From positions 62,001 through 126,000 of the forward strand of contig NZ_JACHZF010000003.1 in the NCBI RefSeq assembly GCF_014193375.1: a stretch of DNA of 64,000 bases, given 5' to 3'. The position numbers and the translations under genes are program-made. The DNA comes from Halomonas campaniensis. GTDB lineage: Bacteria > Pseudomonadota > Gammaproteobacteria > Pseudomonadales > Halomonadaceae. This document shows, in pieces, positions 7,456 to 14,566 of this stretch (positions within the stretch are counted from its first letter, which is position 1; each line of letters opens with the position of its first letter). The notes beneath the pieces were generated by a model, which ran no database searches, was not told the origin of the DNA, and was given only the letters and a program-made list of their open reading frames with translations.

Positions 7456-8284
7456 TCGCCTCGCCCGACGCCCGCGGCTGCCGGAAGGCGGCTGGCCCGC
7501 CCAGCGCGTGCTGATCACCGGGGCCAGCGGCGGCATCGGCCAGGCGCTGGTGGACGAGCTGGCCGCCGCCGGGGCGCAGCTGCTGATCACCGGCCGCCGG
7601 GAAGAGGCCCTGGCGGCCACGGCGGCCCGCCACCCCGACCGGGTCACCGCGCTGCCCGCCGACCTGACCCGTGCCGAGGCGCGCGCCCGGCTGGTGGCCG
7701 CCGCGGACCGGGCGGGCATCACCATGCTGGTCAACGCCGCCGGGGTGAACCGGGTGGCACTCTTCACCGAGGGCTCCGATGACGAACTCGAGCGCCTCAT
7801 CACCCTCAACCTCACCGCCACCCTGCAGCTCACCCGCGCCCTGCTCCCCCGGCTGATGGCGGCGCGCCAGGGCTGGGTGATCACCCTGGGCTCCACCTTC
7901 GGCACCCTGGGCTACCCCGGCCAGGTCGGCTACTGCGCCACCAAGTTCGCCCTGCGCGGCTTCAGCCAGGCCCTGCGCCGTGAGCTCGCCGACACCCGGG
8001 TGCGGGTGTTGCATGTCTCGCCCCGAGCCACCCGCACCGCCATGAACGCCCCCGAGGTGGAGGCCATGAACGCAGCCCTGGGCAACGCCATGGACAGCCC
8101 GGTGCGGGTCGCCCAGGCGGTGCGCCACGCCGTGGAACACGGCCGCCAGGAAGCCCAGCTGGGCCGACCGGAGCGGCTCTTCGTGCGCCTCAACGCCCTG
8201 CTGCCGGGGGTGGTGGACCGCGCCCTGGCGCGCCAGCTTCCCGTCATCCGCCGCTTTATCGACACTCCGGAGACCACGCCATGA
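7442..8284 (+). CDS. Short-chain dehydrogenase/reductase
   Basis: 280-aa classical SDR. The NAD(P)-binding TGASGGIG lies at 26-33, NAAG appears near 100, and the catalytic Tyr164-xxx-Lys168 (YCATK) follows a LGSTFG strand carrying the Ser. A basic GRREE after the second strand suggests NADPH. The start MRWPD at 7442 overlaps the diiron oxidase end by 14 bases. In this operon it would reduce a ketone/aldehyde or oxidise an alcohol produced by the upstream enzymes. The substrate cannot be named. It also carries a C-terminal extension (about 235-280) with a hydrophobic helix, as in membrane-associated DltE-like SDRs. Confidence 0.88.
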   Translation: MRWPDRLARRPRLPEGGWPAQRVLITGASGGIGQALVDELAAAGAQLLITGRREEALAATAARHPDRVTALPADLTRAEARARLVAAADRAGITMLVNAAGVNRVALFTEGSDDELERLITLNLTATLQLTRALLPRLMAARQGWVITLGSTFGTLGYPGQVGYCATKFALRGFSQALRRELADTRVRVLHVSPRATRTAMNAPEVEAMNAALGNAMDSPVRVAQAVRHAVEHGRQEAQLGRPERLFVRLNALLPGVVDRALARQLPVIRRFIDTPETTP

Positions 8285-8964
8285 CCGCTCGACGACTCTC
8301 TCGCCTCCCCCTCCTGCGCCTTGCCGCCACGCTGCTGGTCGCCGGCCTCGGCGGCCTGTTCGCCATCGCCGCCCTGGCCGCGGGCGACGGAACCGCCACG
8401 GACCCGGCGGTGGTCCGGCTCCAGGAACGCTGGGCCGAGATCCGCTACCGGCTGCCCGACGACCAGCAGGCCAAGGCCCTGGCCGAGCTGGGAGACGAGG
8501 CCGAACGCCAGCTGGCCGACCACCCCGACTCCGCCGAGCGGCTGATCTGGGCCGGCATCGTGCGCTCCAGCCAGGCCGGCGCCGAGGGCGGGCTGGGGGC
8601 CCTGGGCCTGGTCAAGCAGGCCCGCCGCCACCTGGAGGCCGCCCTGGCGCAGGACCCGCTGGCGCTGGAGGGCTCCGCCTATACCAGCCTCGGGGCGCTC
8701 TACTACCAGGTACCGGGCTGGCCGCTCGGCTTCGGCGACGACGACAAGGCCGAGTGGCACCTCAGGCGGGCGCTGGCCATCAACCCCGAGGGGCTCGACA
8801 GCCTCTACTTCTGGGGCGACTATCTGCACCAGCAGGGTCGCGATGACGAGGCGCGCCAGGCCCTGGAGCGGGCCCTGCAGGCGCCGCCCCGACCCGGCCG
8901 CGAGCTCGCCGATGCCGGCCGCCGGGAGGAAGTCCGCCACCTGCTGTCACGACTGGAGAAATGA
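8281..8964 (+). CDS. Exported TPR-repeat protein
   Basis: 227-aa protein with a long N-terminal signal/anchor (about 10-34, LLVAGLGGLFAIAALAA) and tetratricopeptide-like helices from 60 to 200, including AEWHLRRALAINPEGLDS and DDEARQALERAL. TPR proteins are scaffolds; periplasmic location is predicted. The gene overlaps the SDR by ATGA and ends only 7 bases before the response regulator, tying the enzyme genes to the two-component system. Homologues are seen next to similar hemolysin-family/ligase clusters as far as I recall. No enzymatic motif is visible. Confidence 0.8.
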   Translation: MTARRLSRLPLLRLAATLLVAGLGGLFAIAALAAGDGTATDPAVVRLQERWAEIRYRLPDDQQAKALAELGDEAERQLADHPDSAERLIWAGIVRSSQAGAEGGLGALGLVKQARRHLEAALAQDPLALEGSAYTSLGALYYQVPGWPLGFGDDDKAEWHLRRALAINPEGLDSLYFWGDYLHQQGRDDEARQALERALQAPPRPGRELADAGRREEVRHLLSRLEK

Positions 8965-8971
8965 CGACCCG

Positions 8972-9652
8972 ATGCGCATCCTGCTGGTCGAGGATGACCC
9001 GAGCCTGGCCTCGGGCATCCGCCTGGCCCTCAAGCCCGAGCACTACACCGTGGACCATCTCGCCGACGGCGCCATGGCGCTGGCCGCCCTGCAGGGCGGC
9101 GAGCCCTTCGACGCGGTGATCCTCGACCTGGGCCTGCCCGGGCTCGACGGCATGCGGGTGCTGGAGGGCGCGCGGCGCGGCGGCAGCCGGGTGCCGGTGC
9201 TGGTGCTGACCGCCCGGGACGCCGTGGACGACCGCATCGCCGGGCTGGATGCCGGCGCCGACGACTACCTGGTCAAGCCCTTCGAGGTGGCCGAGCTCAA
9301 GGCGCGCCTGCGCGCCCTGCTGCGTCGCAGCCGGGGCCAGGCGAGCCCGCTGCTGGAGTGCCGCGGCATTCGCCTCGACCCCGCCAGCCGGGAGGTGTGC
9401 TACCGCGGCGAGGCGGTCCCGCTGTCGCGCCGCGAGTTCACCCTGCTCCAGGAGTTCATGGGCCACCCGGGGCGGGTCTTCACCCGCGACACCCTGACCC
9501 GGCTGGTCTACGGCTGGGAGGAGGACGTGGAGAGCAACGCCATCGAGGTACATGTCCACCACCTGCGTCGCAAGCTGTTCCCGGGGCTGATCCGCACGGT
9601 ACGCGGCATCGGGTACGTGCTGGACCGCGCCCCCCGGGAGGCCGAGGCGTGA
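8972..9652 (+). CDS. OmpR-family response regulator, QseB/PmrA-like
   Basis: 226 aa. Receiver domain with Asp8/Asp9, phospho-acceptor Asp52 in ILDLGLPG and Lys in LVKPFE; winged-helix domain about 125-220 with VHVHHLRRKL and IRTVRGIGYVL. The shape is closest to QseB/PmrA/BasR regulators, whose consensus CTTAAG-N5-CTTAAG is found in front of this operon (4584-4600) and before the small membrane protein gene (11790-11806). Starts 7 bases after the TPR gene and overlaps the kinase start by GTGA. Likely activates its own operon (inference from the box). Confidence 0.93.
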   Translation: MRILLVEDDPSLASGIRLALKPEHYTVDHLADGAMALAALQGGEPFDAVILDLGLPGLDGMRVLEGARRGGSRVPVLVLTARDAVDDRIAGLDAGADDYLVKPFEVAELKARLRALLRRSRGQASPLLECRGIRLDPASREVCYRGEAVPLSRREFTLLQEFMGHPGRVFTRDTLTRLVYGWEEDVESNAIEVHVHHLRRKLFPGLIRTVRGIGYVLDRAPREAEA

Positions 9653-11034
9653 CCTCCATCCGCCGACGCACCCTGGGGCTGGTGCTGCTGGTGTTCGGGG
9701 CCAGCATGCTGGCCATCGGCCTGGTCAGCTACCGCTATGCCGCCCACGAGATCGAGGAGCTCTACGACGCCAGCCTGGCCCAGAACGCCCGCCTGCTGGA
9801 GGGGCTGATCCAGGCGCCGCTGCCGGAGGAGCAGCGCGAGGCGCTGCTCGCCAGCCTGGAGAGCGCCCTGGCGCGCGCCGACCAGTCGGACAAGGACCTG
9901 CCCGGCCACCGCTACGAGAGCAAGCTGGCCTTCCAGCTGTGGGAGGGGGAGCGGCTGCTGCTGCGCTCGGCCAGCGCCCCGACGGCCCCCTTCACCGGCG
10001 CGCCACCCGGCTATGCCAGCAGCCGGGTGGCGGACCACGACTGGCGGGTCTATGTGCTGGACGTGGCCGAGTCGTCGCGGCGCATCATGGTCGCCGAACG
10101 CGACGACGTGCGCGGCGAGCTGACCCGCGCCGTGGCCCTGCGCACCCTGCTGCCGGACCTGGTCGGCCTGCCGCTGCTGGCGCTGCTGCTGTGGTGGGCC
10201 ACCGGCCGGGGGCTGCGCCCGCTGTCGCGGCTGGCGGCGGCGATCCGCCAGCGCGACCCCCACAACCTGCAGCCCCTGGTGATGCATCCCCTGCCTCGGG
10301 AGCTGGACACCATCGTCGGCGCCCTCAACCGGCTGCTGGAGCGGATCCGCCGGCTGCGGGTGCGCGAGAAGCGCTTCATCGCCGATGCCGCCCACGAGTT
10401 GCGTACCCCATTGGCGGTGCTCGACCTCCACGCCCAGAACGCCCTGGCCGCCGAGGATCCCGACGACCGTCGCGAGGCGCTGGAGGAGCTGCGCAGCGGC
10501 GTGGCACGGGCCACCCGGCTGGTCACCCAGCTGCTGACCCTGGCGCGCCTGGAGCCCGAAGAGGAGGAGCAGGAGGCGGGCGCCCGGGTCGACGGCGACC
10601 TGCTGGCCGAGGTGCGCGAAGCGCTGGCCGAGCTCTCGCCGCTGGCGGTGGAGCGCGGCCAGACGCTGGAGCTCGCCGCCGAGGAGGGAGGCGACTGGCG
10701 GCTGGCGGCCGAGCCGGGCGCCATCGCCACCCTGGTGCAGAACCTGGTCGGCAACGCCCTGCGCTACACCCCGGACGGGGGCCGGGTGAAGGTGACCCTG
10801 GCGACCGACGACGCCCGGCTGATACTGAGCGTGGACGACCAGGGCCCGGGGATTCCCGCCGCGCAGCGCGAGCGCGTCACCGAGCGCTTCCATCGCGCGG
10901 GCGCCTGGGCCGGCGCCGGCCTGGGGCTCTCCATCGTCGAGCGCCTGCTGGCCCGCCATGGCGGCAACCTCGCCCTGGCGGAGGCTCCCGGCGGCGGCCT
11001 GCGCGCGGTGGCGACGCTCCAAAGGCGGCCCTAG
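9649..11034 (+). CDS. QseC/PmrB-like sensor histidine kinase
   Basis: 461 aa, started by GTG 9649 that overlaps the regulator stop. Two membrane segments (about 8-28 and 164-183) border a 135-residue periplasmic sensor region of the QseC N-terminal type. HAMP (185-238), His249 in AAHELRTPL, N box QNLVGNALRY near 364, G1 DDQGPGIP and G2 AGAGLGLSI follow. Partner of the regulator just upstream. The stimulus is unknown; PmrB-type members detect iron or polycation stress, and an iron cue would suit the diiron oxidase in the operon, but nothing in the periplasmic sequence (no clear ExxE cluster) proves it. Confidence 0.92.
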   Translation: MTSIRRRTLGLVLLVFGASMLAIGLVSYRYAAHEIEELYDASLAQNARLLEGLIQAPLPEEQREALLASLESALARADQSDKDLPGHRYESKLAFQLWEGERLLLRSASAPTAPFTGAPPGYASSRVADHDWRVYVLDVAESSRRIMVAERDDVRGELTRAVALRTLLPDLVGLPLLALLLWWATGRGLRPLSRLAAAIRQRDPHNLQPLVMHPLPRELDTIVGALNRLLERIRRLRVREKRFIADAAHELRTPLAVLDLHAQNALAAEDPDDRREALEELRSGVARATRLVTQLLTLARLEPEEEEQEAGARVDGDLLAEVREALAELSPLAVERGQTLELAAEEGGDWRLAAEPGAIATLVQNLVGNALRYTPDGGRVKVTLATDDARLILSVDDQGPGIPAAQRERVTERFHRAGAWAGAGLGLSIVERLLARHGGNLALAEAPGGGLRAVATLQRRP

Positions 11035-11047
11035 CCAGGCCAGAAAA

Positions 11048-11088
11048 AGCGAGGCGGGCCGCCGGTGATACCGGGGGCCCGTCTCGCT
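11048..11088 (-). terminator. Intrinsic terminator between the kinase and cytochrome b561 genes
   Basis: A 13-base stem (AGCGAGGCGGGCC / GGCCCGTCTCGCT, one G-T pair) with a T-run on the minus strand (CTTTTTCTG), so it chiefly ends the cytochrome b561 transcript; its stem may also serve the convergent kinase gene. Confidence 0.75.
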
Positions 11089-11105
11089 CAAGGGACGGCA
11101 AGGGC

Positions 11106-11624
11106 TTACGCCATGCGCCTCAGGGTGTTGTCGTGCAGCCAGAACTGGTGGGCCAGGCTGGCCAGCACGTGCACGCCGATCAGCAGCCACAGCAGGTTGG
11201 CCAGCACCTCGTGGGTCTCCTCGGCGGCCTCCTCCAGCCACTCGATCTCCGCCCCCGGGGCGAACAGTGGCAGCCCGAAGAACTCCACGCCGTGCCCGCT
11301 GCCCAGGGCGGCGAGCAGGCCGCTCACGGGAATCAGCAGCATCGCCGCGTAGAGCGCCAGGTGGCCCAGCCGGGCCGCCCACTTCCAGTGTGCATGGGAC
11401 TCGAGCCTGCCGTGGTTAACCCCGCGCCACAGCAGCCGGAACACCAGCAGCCCCAGCAGCAGCAGCCCGACGCTCTTGTGCAACGTCATCGCCTCCCGCT
11501 CGCTCATCCCGACGAGCTCCGCCAGCCACTCCGTGCCGAGCATCAGGATCAGCAGCGTGGCCATGCCCCAGTGAACCGCCCGTGAGACGGCGCCGTAACG
11601 TTGTGCGGAATCCAGCCAGTTCAT
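11106..11624 (-). CDS. Cytochrome b561-type membrane protein
   Basis: 172-aa inner-membrane diheme cytochrome b of the bacterial CybB family (about 176 aa in E. coli). Four membrane segments are visible (about 17-37, 48-66, 85-108, 140-160). Conserved His18 (AVHWGMA), His49 (LHKSVG), a third His near 137 (ETHEVLA) and a fourth near 151 (GVHVLAS) are the heme ligands. Likely passes electrons from ubiquinol, or to superoxide as proposed for CybB. Monocistronic, with a strong terminator. Upstream lie 11-base-spaced GTTCAT repeats like those of the PhoP-like system at 3.9 kb, suggesting shared control. Confidence 0.93.
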   Translation of the reverse strand: MNWLDSAQRYGAVSRAVHWGMATLLILMLGTEWLAELVGMSEREAMTLHKSVGLLLLGLLVFRLLWRGVNHGRLESHAHWKWAARLGHLALYAAMLLIPVSGLLAALGSGHGVEFFGLPLFAPGAEIEWLEEAAEETHEVLANLLWLLIGVHVLASLAHQFWLHDNTLRRMA

Positions 11625-11685
11625 GTCGTCATCCTCCTCGTTCGATGGACGACGACAGTCTTACGCCAGCGCGGCTGTCAGGAAC

Positions 11686-11713
11686 CTTAACGCCCCGTTC
11701 ATGGGGCGTTCAT
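11686..11713. promoter_or_regulatory. Three hexamers with 11-base period upstream of cytochrome b561
   Basis: CTTAAC (11686-11691), GTTCAT (11697-11702) and GTTCAT (11708-11713) form a phased series. The last two resemble TTCATG-N5-TTCATG (minus strand of 3918-3934). The same bases also form a hairpin AACGCCCC-N6-GGGGCGTT at 11689-11710. The gap 11625-11859 separates divergent genes. Confidence 0.4.
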
Positions 11714-11789
11714 CCTCGCGGCGCGCCGCTCATCGACGGCCTCGAGCCGCTCGATCCACAACGGCGGCGTCACACGCCGGTCATGGCGC

Positions 11790-11806
11790 CGTAAGCAAAC
11801 CTTAAG
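11790..11806 (+). promoter_or_regulatory. CGTAAG-N5-CTTAAG box upstream of the small membrane protein
   Basis: Second occurrence of the PmrA/QseB-type repeat, with a -10-like TATGTG at 11825-11830 and the gene start at 11860. Suggests the small membrane protein belongs to the regulon of the QseB-like regulator encoded 3 kb upstream. Confidence 0.5.
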
Positions 11807-11859
11807 GAAGGGGGGCCACAGTCGTATGTGATGACAGATCCCTGATGCGAGGCGACGCC

Positions 11860-12138
11860 ATGACCCGGAGCGCAACGATGTTACTCGATGCCACGCCCAC
11901 CATCGAAAACCGCGCCATCCTGCCGCTGCTGCTTGCCGGCCTGGCGCTGCTGGCGCTTGGCGTGCTGACCGCCGGCTGGGATCCCGTGGAGCTGCCCATG
12001 GGCCTGGTCGCCCTGGGGGCCGCGACGGCCGCCCTGCTGGGGCCCGAACCGTGGCGGGGCGAGGAGTCGCTGGAGACCTCCAACTGCCTGGTGCTGGCCA
12101 GCCTGATCACCCTGGTGGGCCTGCACCTGCTGGGCTGA
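11860..12138 (+). CDS. Small two-to-three-helix membrane protein, unknown
   Basis: A 92-aa protein with hydrophobic segments at about 20-38, 45-60 and 74-90, separated by short acidic loops (WDPVELP; EPWRGEESLETSN). No family was recognised. ATG 11860 is preferred because GAGG at 11849 is well spaced; ATG 11845 and 11878 are alternatives in the same frame. It is preceded by a CTTAAG-type box and followed after 87 bases by a convergent regulator gene. Given the box, a role in the envelope response of the QseB/C-like system is possible but unproven. Confidence 0.65.
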   Translation: MTRSATMLLDATPTIENRAILPLLLAGLALLALGVLTAGWDPVELPMGLVALGAATAALLGPEPWRGEESLETSNCLVLASLITLVGLHLLG

Positions 12139-12225
12139 GGCGCCGTCCGAAAACGGGCTGCGCACGCAGGCTTCCCGGACACCGCCGGAGGCCAGTAGCT
12201 ACCGGGCGGCCACCCTCTCGTCTCC

Positions 12226-12423
12226 CTACTCACGCTCTGACGGCCCCCTGCCGACAGGGTCGTGGCCTGTCTCGTACTCCACGCCGTGGTCGCGCAGGTA
12301 GTCGCGGATCAGCTGGCGCACCACCTGGGACGGGGTCAGGTCCTGGGCGGCACAGAGCTGCTCGAAGGCCCGCTTCTTGTGGGGGTCGATCAGCAGGGTC
12401 AGGCGTGCCGTCTTCTTTTCCAT
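12226..12423 (-). CDS. Ribbon-helix-helix (CopG/Arc-type) transcriptional regulator
   Basis: 65-aa DNA-binding protein. The beta strand KKTARLTLLID is followed by two helices (HKKRAFEQLCAAQD and TPSQVVRQLIRDYLRDHG), the Arc/MetJ/CopG fold. The tail is acidic and disordered. ATG 12423 has GGGGAG 7 bases upstream; ATG 12429 is too close to it. No toxin gene is adjacent, so it is probably not an antitoxin. Two perfect palindromes sharing ATGTTAA (12442-12460 and 12512-12534) lie between it and the divergent SulP permease gene, the expected arrangement for a self-regulating repressor that also controls the transporter (inference). Confidence 0.82.
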   Translation of the reverse strand: MEKKTARLTLLIDPHKKRAFEQLCAAQDLTPSQVVRQLIRDYLRDHGVEYETGHDPVGRGPSERE

Positions 12424-12441
12424 GGTCATTCTCCCCGGTCT

Positions 12442-12460
12442 ATTAACATTGAATGTTAAT
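12442..12460. promoter_or_regulatory. Palindrome ATTAACATT-G-AATGTTAAT
   Basis: Perfect 9-base arms around one central base, ending 19 bases upstream of the RHH start codon. Its AATGTTAA core recurs at 12512-12534. Candidate autoregulatory operator of the RHH protein. Confidence 0.65.
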
Positions 12461-12511
12461 GAGCGGGGTCGTGCCGGGCAACGACCGTGGGCCCCTGCGG
12501 CCATTCCCATG

Positions 12512-12534
12512 GTATGTTAACGTCATTAACATAC
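12512..12534. promoter_or_regulatory. Palindrome GTATGTTAA-N5-TTAACATAC
   Basis: Perfect 9-base arms with a 5-base spacer, 64 bases before the SulP start. Shares ATGTTAA/TTAACAT half-sites with 12442-12460; the two centres are 72 bases apart. Candidate operator linking the RHH regulator to the permease. Confidence 0.65.
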
Positions 12535-12597
12535 TGTCGACGCCCCATCGGCAGGCACTCCCCACCGCGCGGATGACACGCAGCGAGGATTCCCGGC

Positions 12598-14352
12598 ATG
12601 GCACGCAACCCCCTGCCCTTCCAGCTCCCCGGCATCGCCACCGGCCTGCGCGCGGCCTGGCGAGACGGCTATGGCCTTGACGACCTGCGCCGCGACGTGC
12701 TGGCCGGCCTGACCATCGGCACCGTGGCCGTGCCGCTCTCCATGGCCCTGGCCATCGCCACCGGCGTGCCCCCCCAGCACGGGCTCTATACGGCCATCGT
12801 CGCCGGCGCCATCATCGCACTGACCGGTGGCTCACGCTTCAACGTCTCGGGGCCGACCGCGGCCTTCGTGGTCATCCTCTTCCCCATCGTCCAGCAGTAC
12901 GGCCTGGGCGGCCTGCTGATCGCCACGATGATGGCGGGGCTGATCCTGGTGGCGCTGGGCCTCAGCGGCATGGGACGGCTCATCCAGTATGTCCCCTATC
13001 CCGTGATACTGGGCTTCACCGCGGGGATCGCGGTGGTGATCGCGGTGCTCCAGGTGCCCGACTTCCTGGGGCTGGAGGTCGGCCCGCTGGGCGAGCACTT
13101 CGTCGACAACCTGGGGCGCATCCTCGCCTCCCTGCCCAGCCTGAGCCCGCTGGAGCTGGGGGTCGGCGCCTTCACCCTGGGCGTCATGCTGCTCTGGCCG
13201 CGGCTGCACCTGCCGATTCCGGCACCCCTGATCGGGCTGGTGGTCGGCGCTTTGCTGGCCTATGCGATCAACCAATGGATCGGTGACCCCGGCACGGGAA
13301 ACCTGGTGGAAACCATCGCCTCGCGCTTCACCTGGGAGGCCCACGGCGAGACGGGCGTGGGGATCCCCCCGATCGCCCCGAGCCTGGTGGCTCCCTGGCG
13401 GCTGCCCGGCGCGGATGGCGACCCCCTGGTGGTGGATTTCGCGCTGATTCGCGCCCTGCTGGGGCCGGCGTTCGCCATCGCCATGCTGGGGGCCATCGAG
13501 TCCCTGCTGTGCGCGGTGGTCTCGGACGGCCTGACGCGTACCCGGCACGACCCCAACGCCGAGCTGATCGGCCAGGGGCTCGGCAACCTCGTCGCACCGC
13601 TGTTCGGCGGCATCACCGCCACCGCCGCCATCGCCCGGACCGCCACCAATATCCGCAGCGGCGCCCGCTCGCCGATCGCGGCGGTGGTGCATGCGCTGGT
13701 GGTGCTGCTGGCGGTGGTCGCCCTGGCGGGGCTGCTGGGGCGGGTGCCGATGGCCGCGCTGGCGGCGCTGCTGTTCATCGTCGCCTGGAACATGAGTGAG
13801 GCCCGCCACTTCCTGCATACCCTGCGTTCGGCCCCGCCGGGCGACGTGGCCATCCTGGTGACCTGCTTCACCCTGACCGTGCTCTTCGACATGGTGCTGG
13901 CGGTGGCCGTGGGCATCGGCCTGGCCGCCGCCCTGTTCATCCGGCGCATGTCGCTGCTGACCGAGACCCGCCGCGTCGACACCGAATCGCCGGCCGCCAG
14001 CGACGCCCTGCCCGAGGCGGTCGCCCTCTACGATATCGACGGCCCGCTGTTCTTCGGCGCCGCCGAGAAGGCGCTCACCTCGCTGCACCTGGTGGATCAC
14101 CGCGTACGGATCATCATCCTCGACATGCATGACGTGCCGAGCATGGACGGCACGGCGATCGTCGCCCTCAAGGCCCTGGTCGACGAGATGCACCGCGAAG
14201 GGGTCGGGCTGGTGATGGTCGGCCTGCCGACGCGGATCATCGTCAAGCTGCGCCGCGCGGGGCTCCGCAAGACCGCCGGCCGGCTGACCTGGTGTCGCGA
14301 GCTGTCCCACGCCCGCGCCGTGGCGCGGCGCTGGCTCGACCGGGCCGACTGA
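12598..14352 (+). CDS. SulP-family anion permease with STAS domain
   Basis: 584-aa inner-membrane transporter. The SulP core (about 20-440) has 12-14 membrane segments with the family pattern GLTIGTVAVPLSMALAIATG near 38 and the long second-half helices; the cytoplasmic STAS domain (about 470-575) contains IIILDMHDVPSMDGTAI, the conserved anti-sigma-antagonist-like loop. The length and the IESLLCAVVSDG segment resemble DauA/YchM, which moves C4-dicarboxylates, but SulP members also carry sulfate or bicarbonate, so substrate is open. Divergent from the RHH regulator with two shared palindromes. No carbonic anhydrase neighbours it. Monocistronic; the TPP riboswitch begins 79 bases after its stop. 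Confidence 0.92.
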   Translation: MARNPLPFQLPGIATGLRAAWRDGYGLDDLRRDVLAGLTIGTVAVPLSMALAIATGVPPQHGLYTAIVAGAIIALTGGSRFNVSGPTAAFVVILFPIVQQYGLGGLLIATMMAGLILVALGLSGMGRLIQYVPYPVILGFTAGIAVVIAVLQVPDFLGLEVGPLGEHFVDNLGRILASLPSLSPLELGVGAFTLGVMLLWPRLHLPIPAPLIGLVVGALLAYAINQWIGDPGTGNLVETIASRFTWEAHGETGVGIPPIAPSLVAPWRLPGADGDPLVVDFALIRALLGPAFAIAMLGAIESLLCAVVSDGLTRTRHDPNAELIGQGLGNLVAPLFGGITATAAIARTATNIRSGARSPIAAVVHALVVLLAVVALAGLLGRVPMAALAALLFIVAWNMSEARHFLHTLRSAPPGDVAILVTCFTLTVLFDMVLAVAVGIGLAAALFIRRMSLLTETRRVDTESPAASDALPEAVALYDIDGPLFFGAAEKALTSLHLVDHRVRIIILDMHDVPSMDGTAIVALKALVDEMHREGVGLVMVGLPTRIIVKLRRAGLRKTAGRLTWCRELSHARAVARRWLDRAD

Positions 14353-14430
14353 GGGGGGGCGTCCGGATGGCAGGCATCGGCCGGGCCCGGGCCTTTACAG
14401 CGACGCGGCGGCCGGGGATAGTGGGCCCTG

Positions 14431-14516
14431 ACGACAGGGGCGCCGCGGGGCAGAGCCGCCGCGGCTGAGAGGCACCCTTGGAACCTGACCCGGATAATGC
14501 CGGCGTAGGGAGTCGT
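14431..14516 (+). ncRNA. TPP riboswitch (THI element)
   Basis: Contains the thi-box core: CTGAGA at 14464-14469, ACCCTTGGAACCTGA at 14474-14488 and the GGATAATGCCGGCGTAGGGA end at 14492-14511. Helix P1 is ACGAC (14431-14435) with GTCGT (14512-14516). Binds thiamine pyrophosphate and switches thiM off. The expression platform is the hairpin at 14545-14562 that hides the thiM ribosome site. Confidence 0.95.
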
Positions 14517-14544
14517 GCGGTCCCGGCCCTGGCGCCTGCCTGCA

Positions 14545-14562
14545 CCTCCCGCGCCCGGGAGG
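14545..14562 (+). promoter_or_regulatory. Ribosome-site-sequestering hairpin of the thiM leader
   Basis: CCTCCCG (14545-14551) pairs with CGGGAGG (14556-14562) around a 4-base loop; the right arm is the thiM Shine-Dalgarno, 4 bases before ATG 14567. This indicates translational rather than transcriptional control by the riboswitch. Confidence 0.75.
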
Positions 14563-14566
14563 CCGC

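Noticed and set aside
12226..12423. RHH protein as antitoxin of a toxin-antitoxin pair
   Set aside because: No toxin-sized gene overlaps or adjoins it on the same strand; the neighbour is a divergent permease with shared palindromes.
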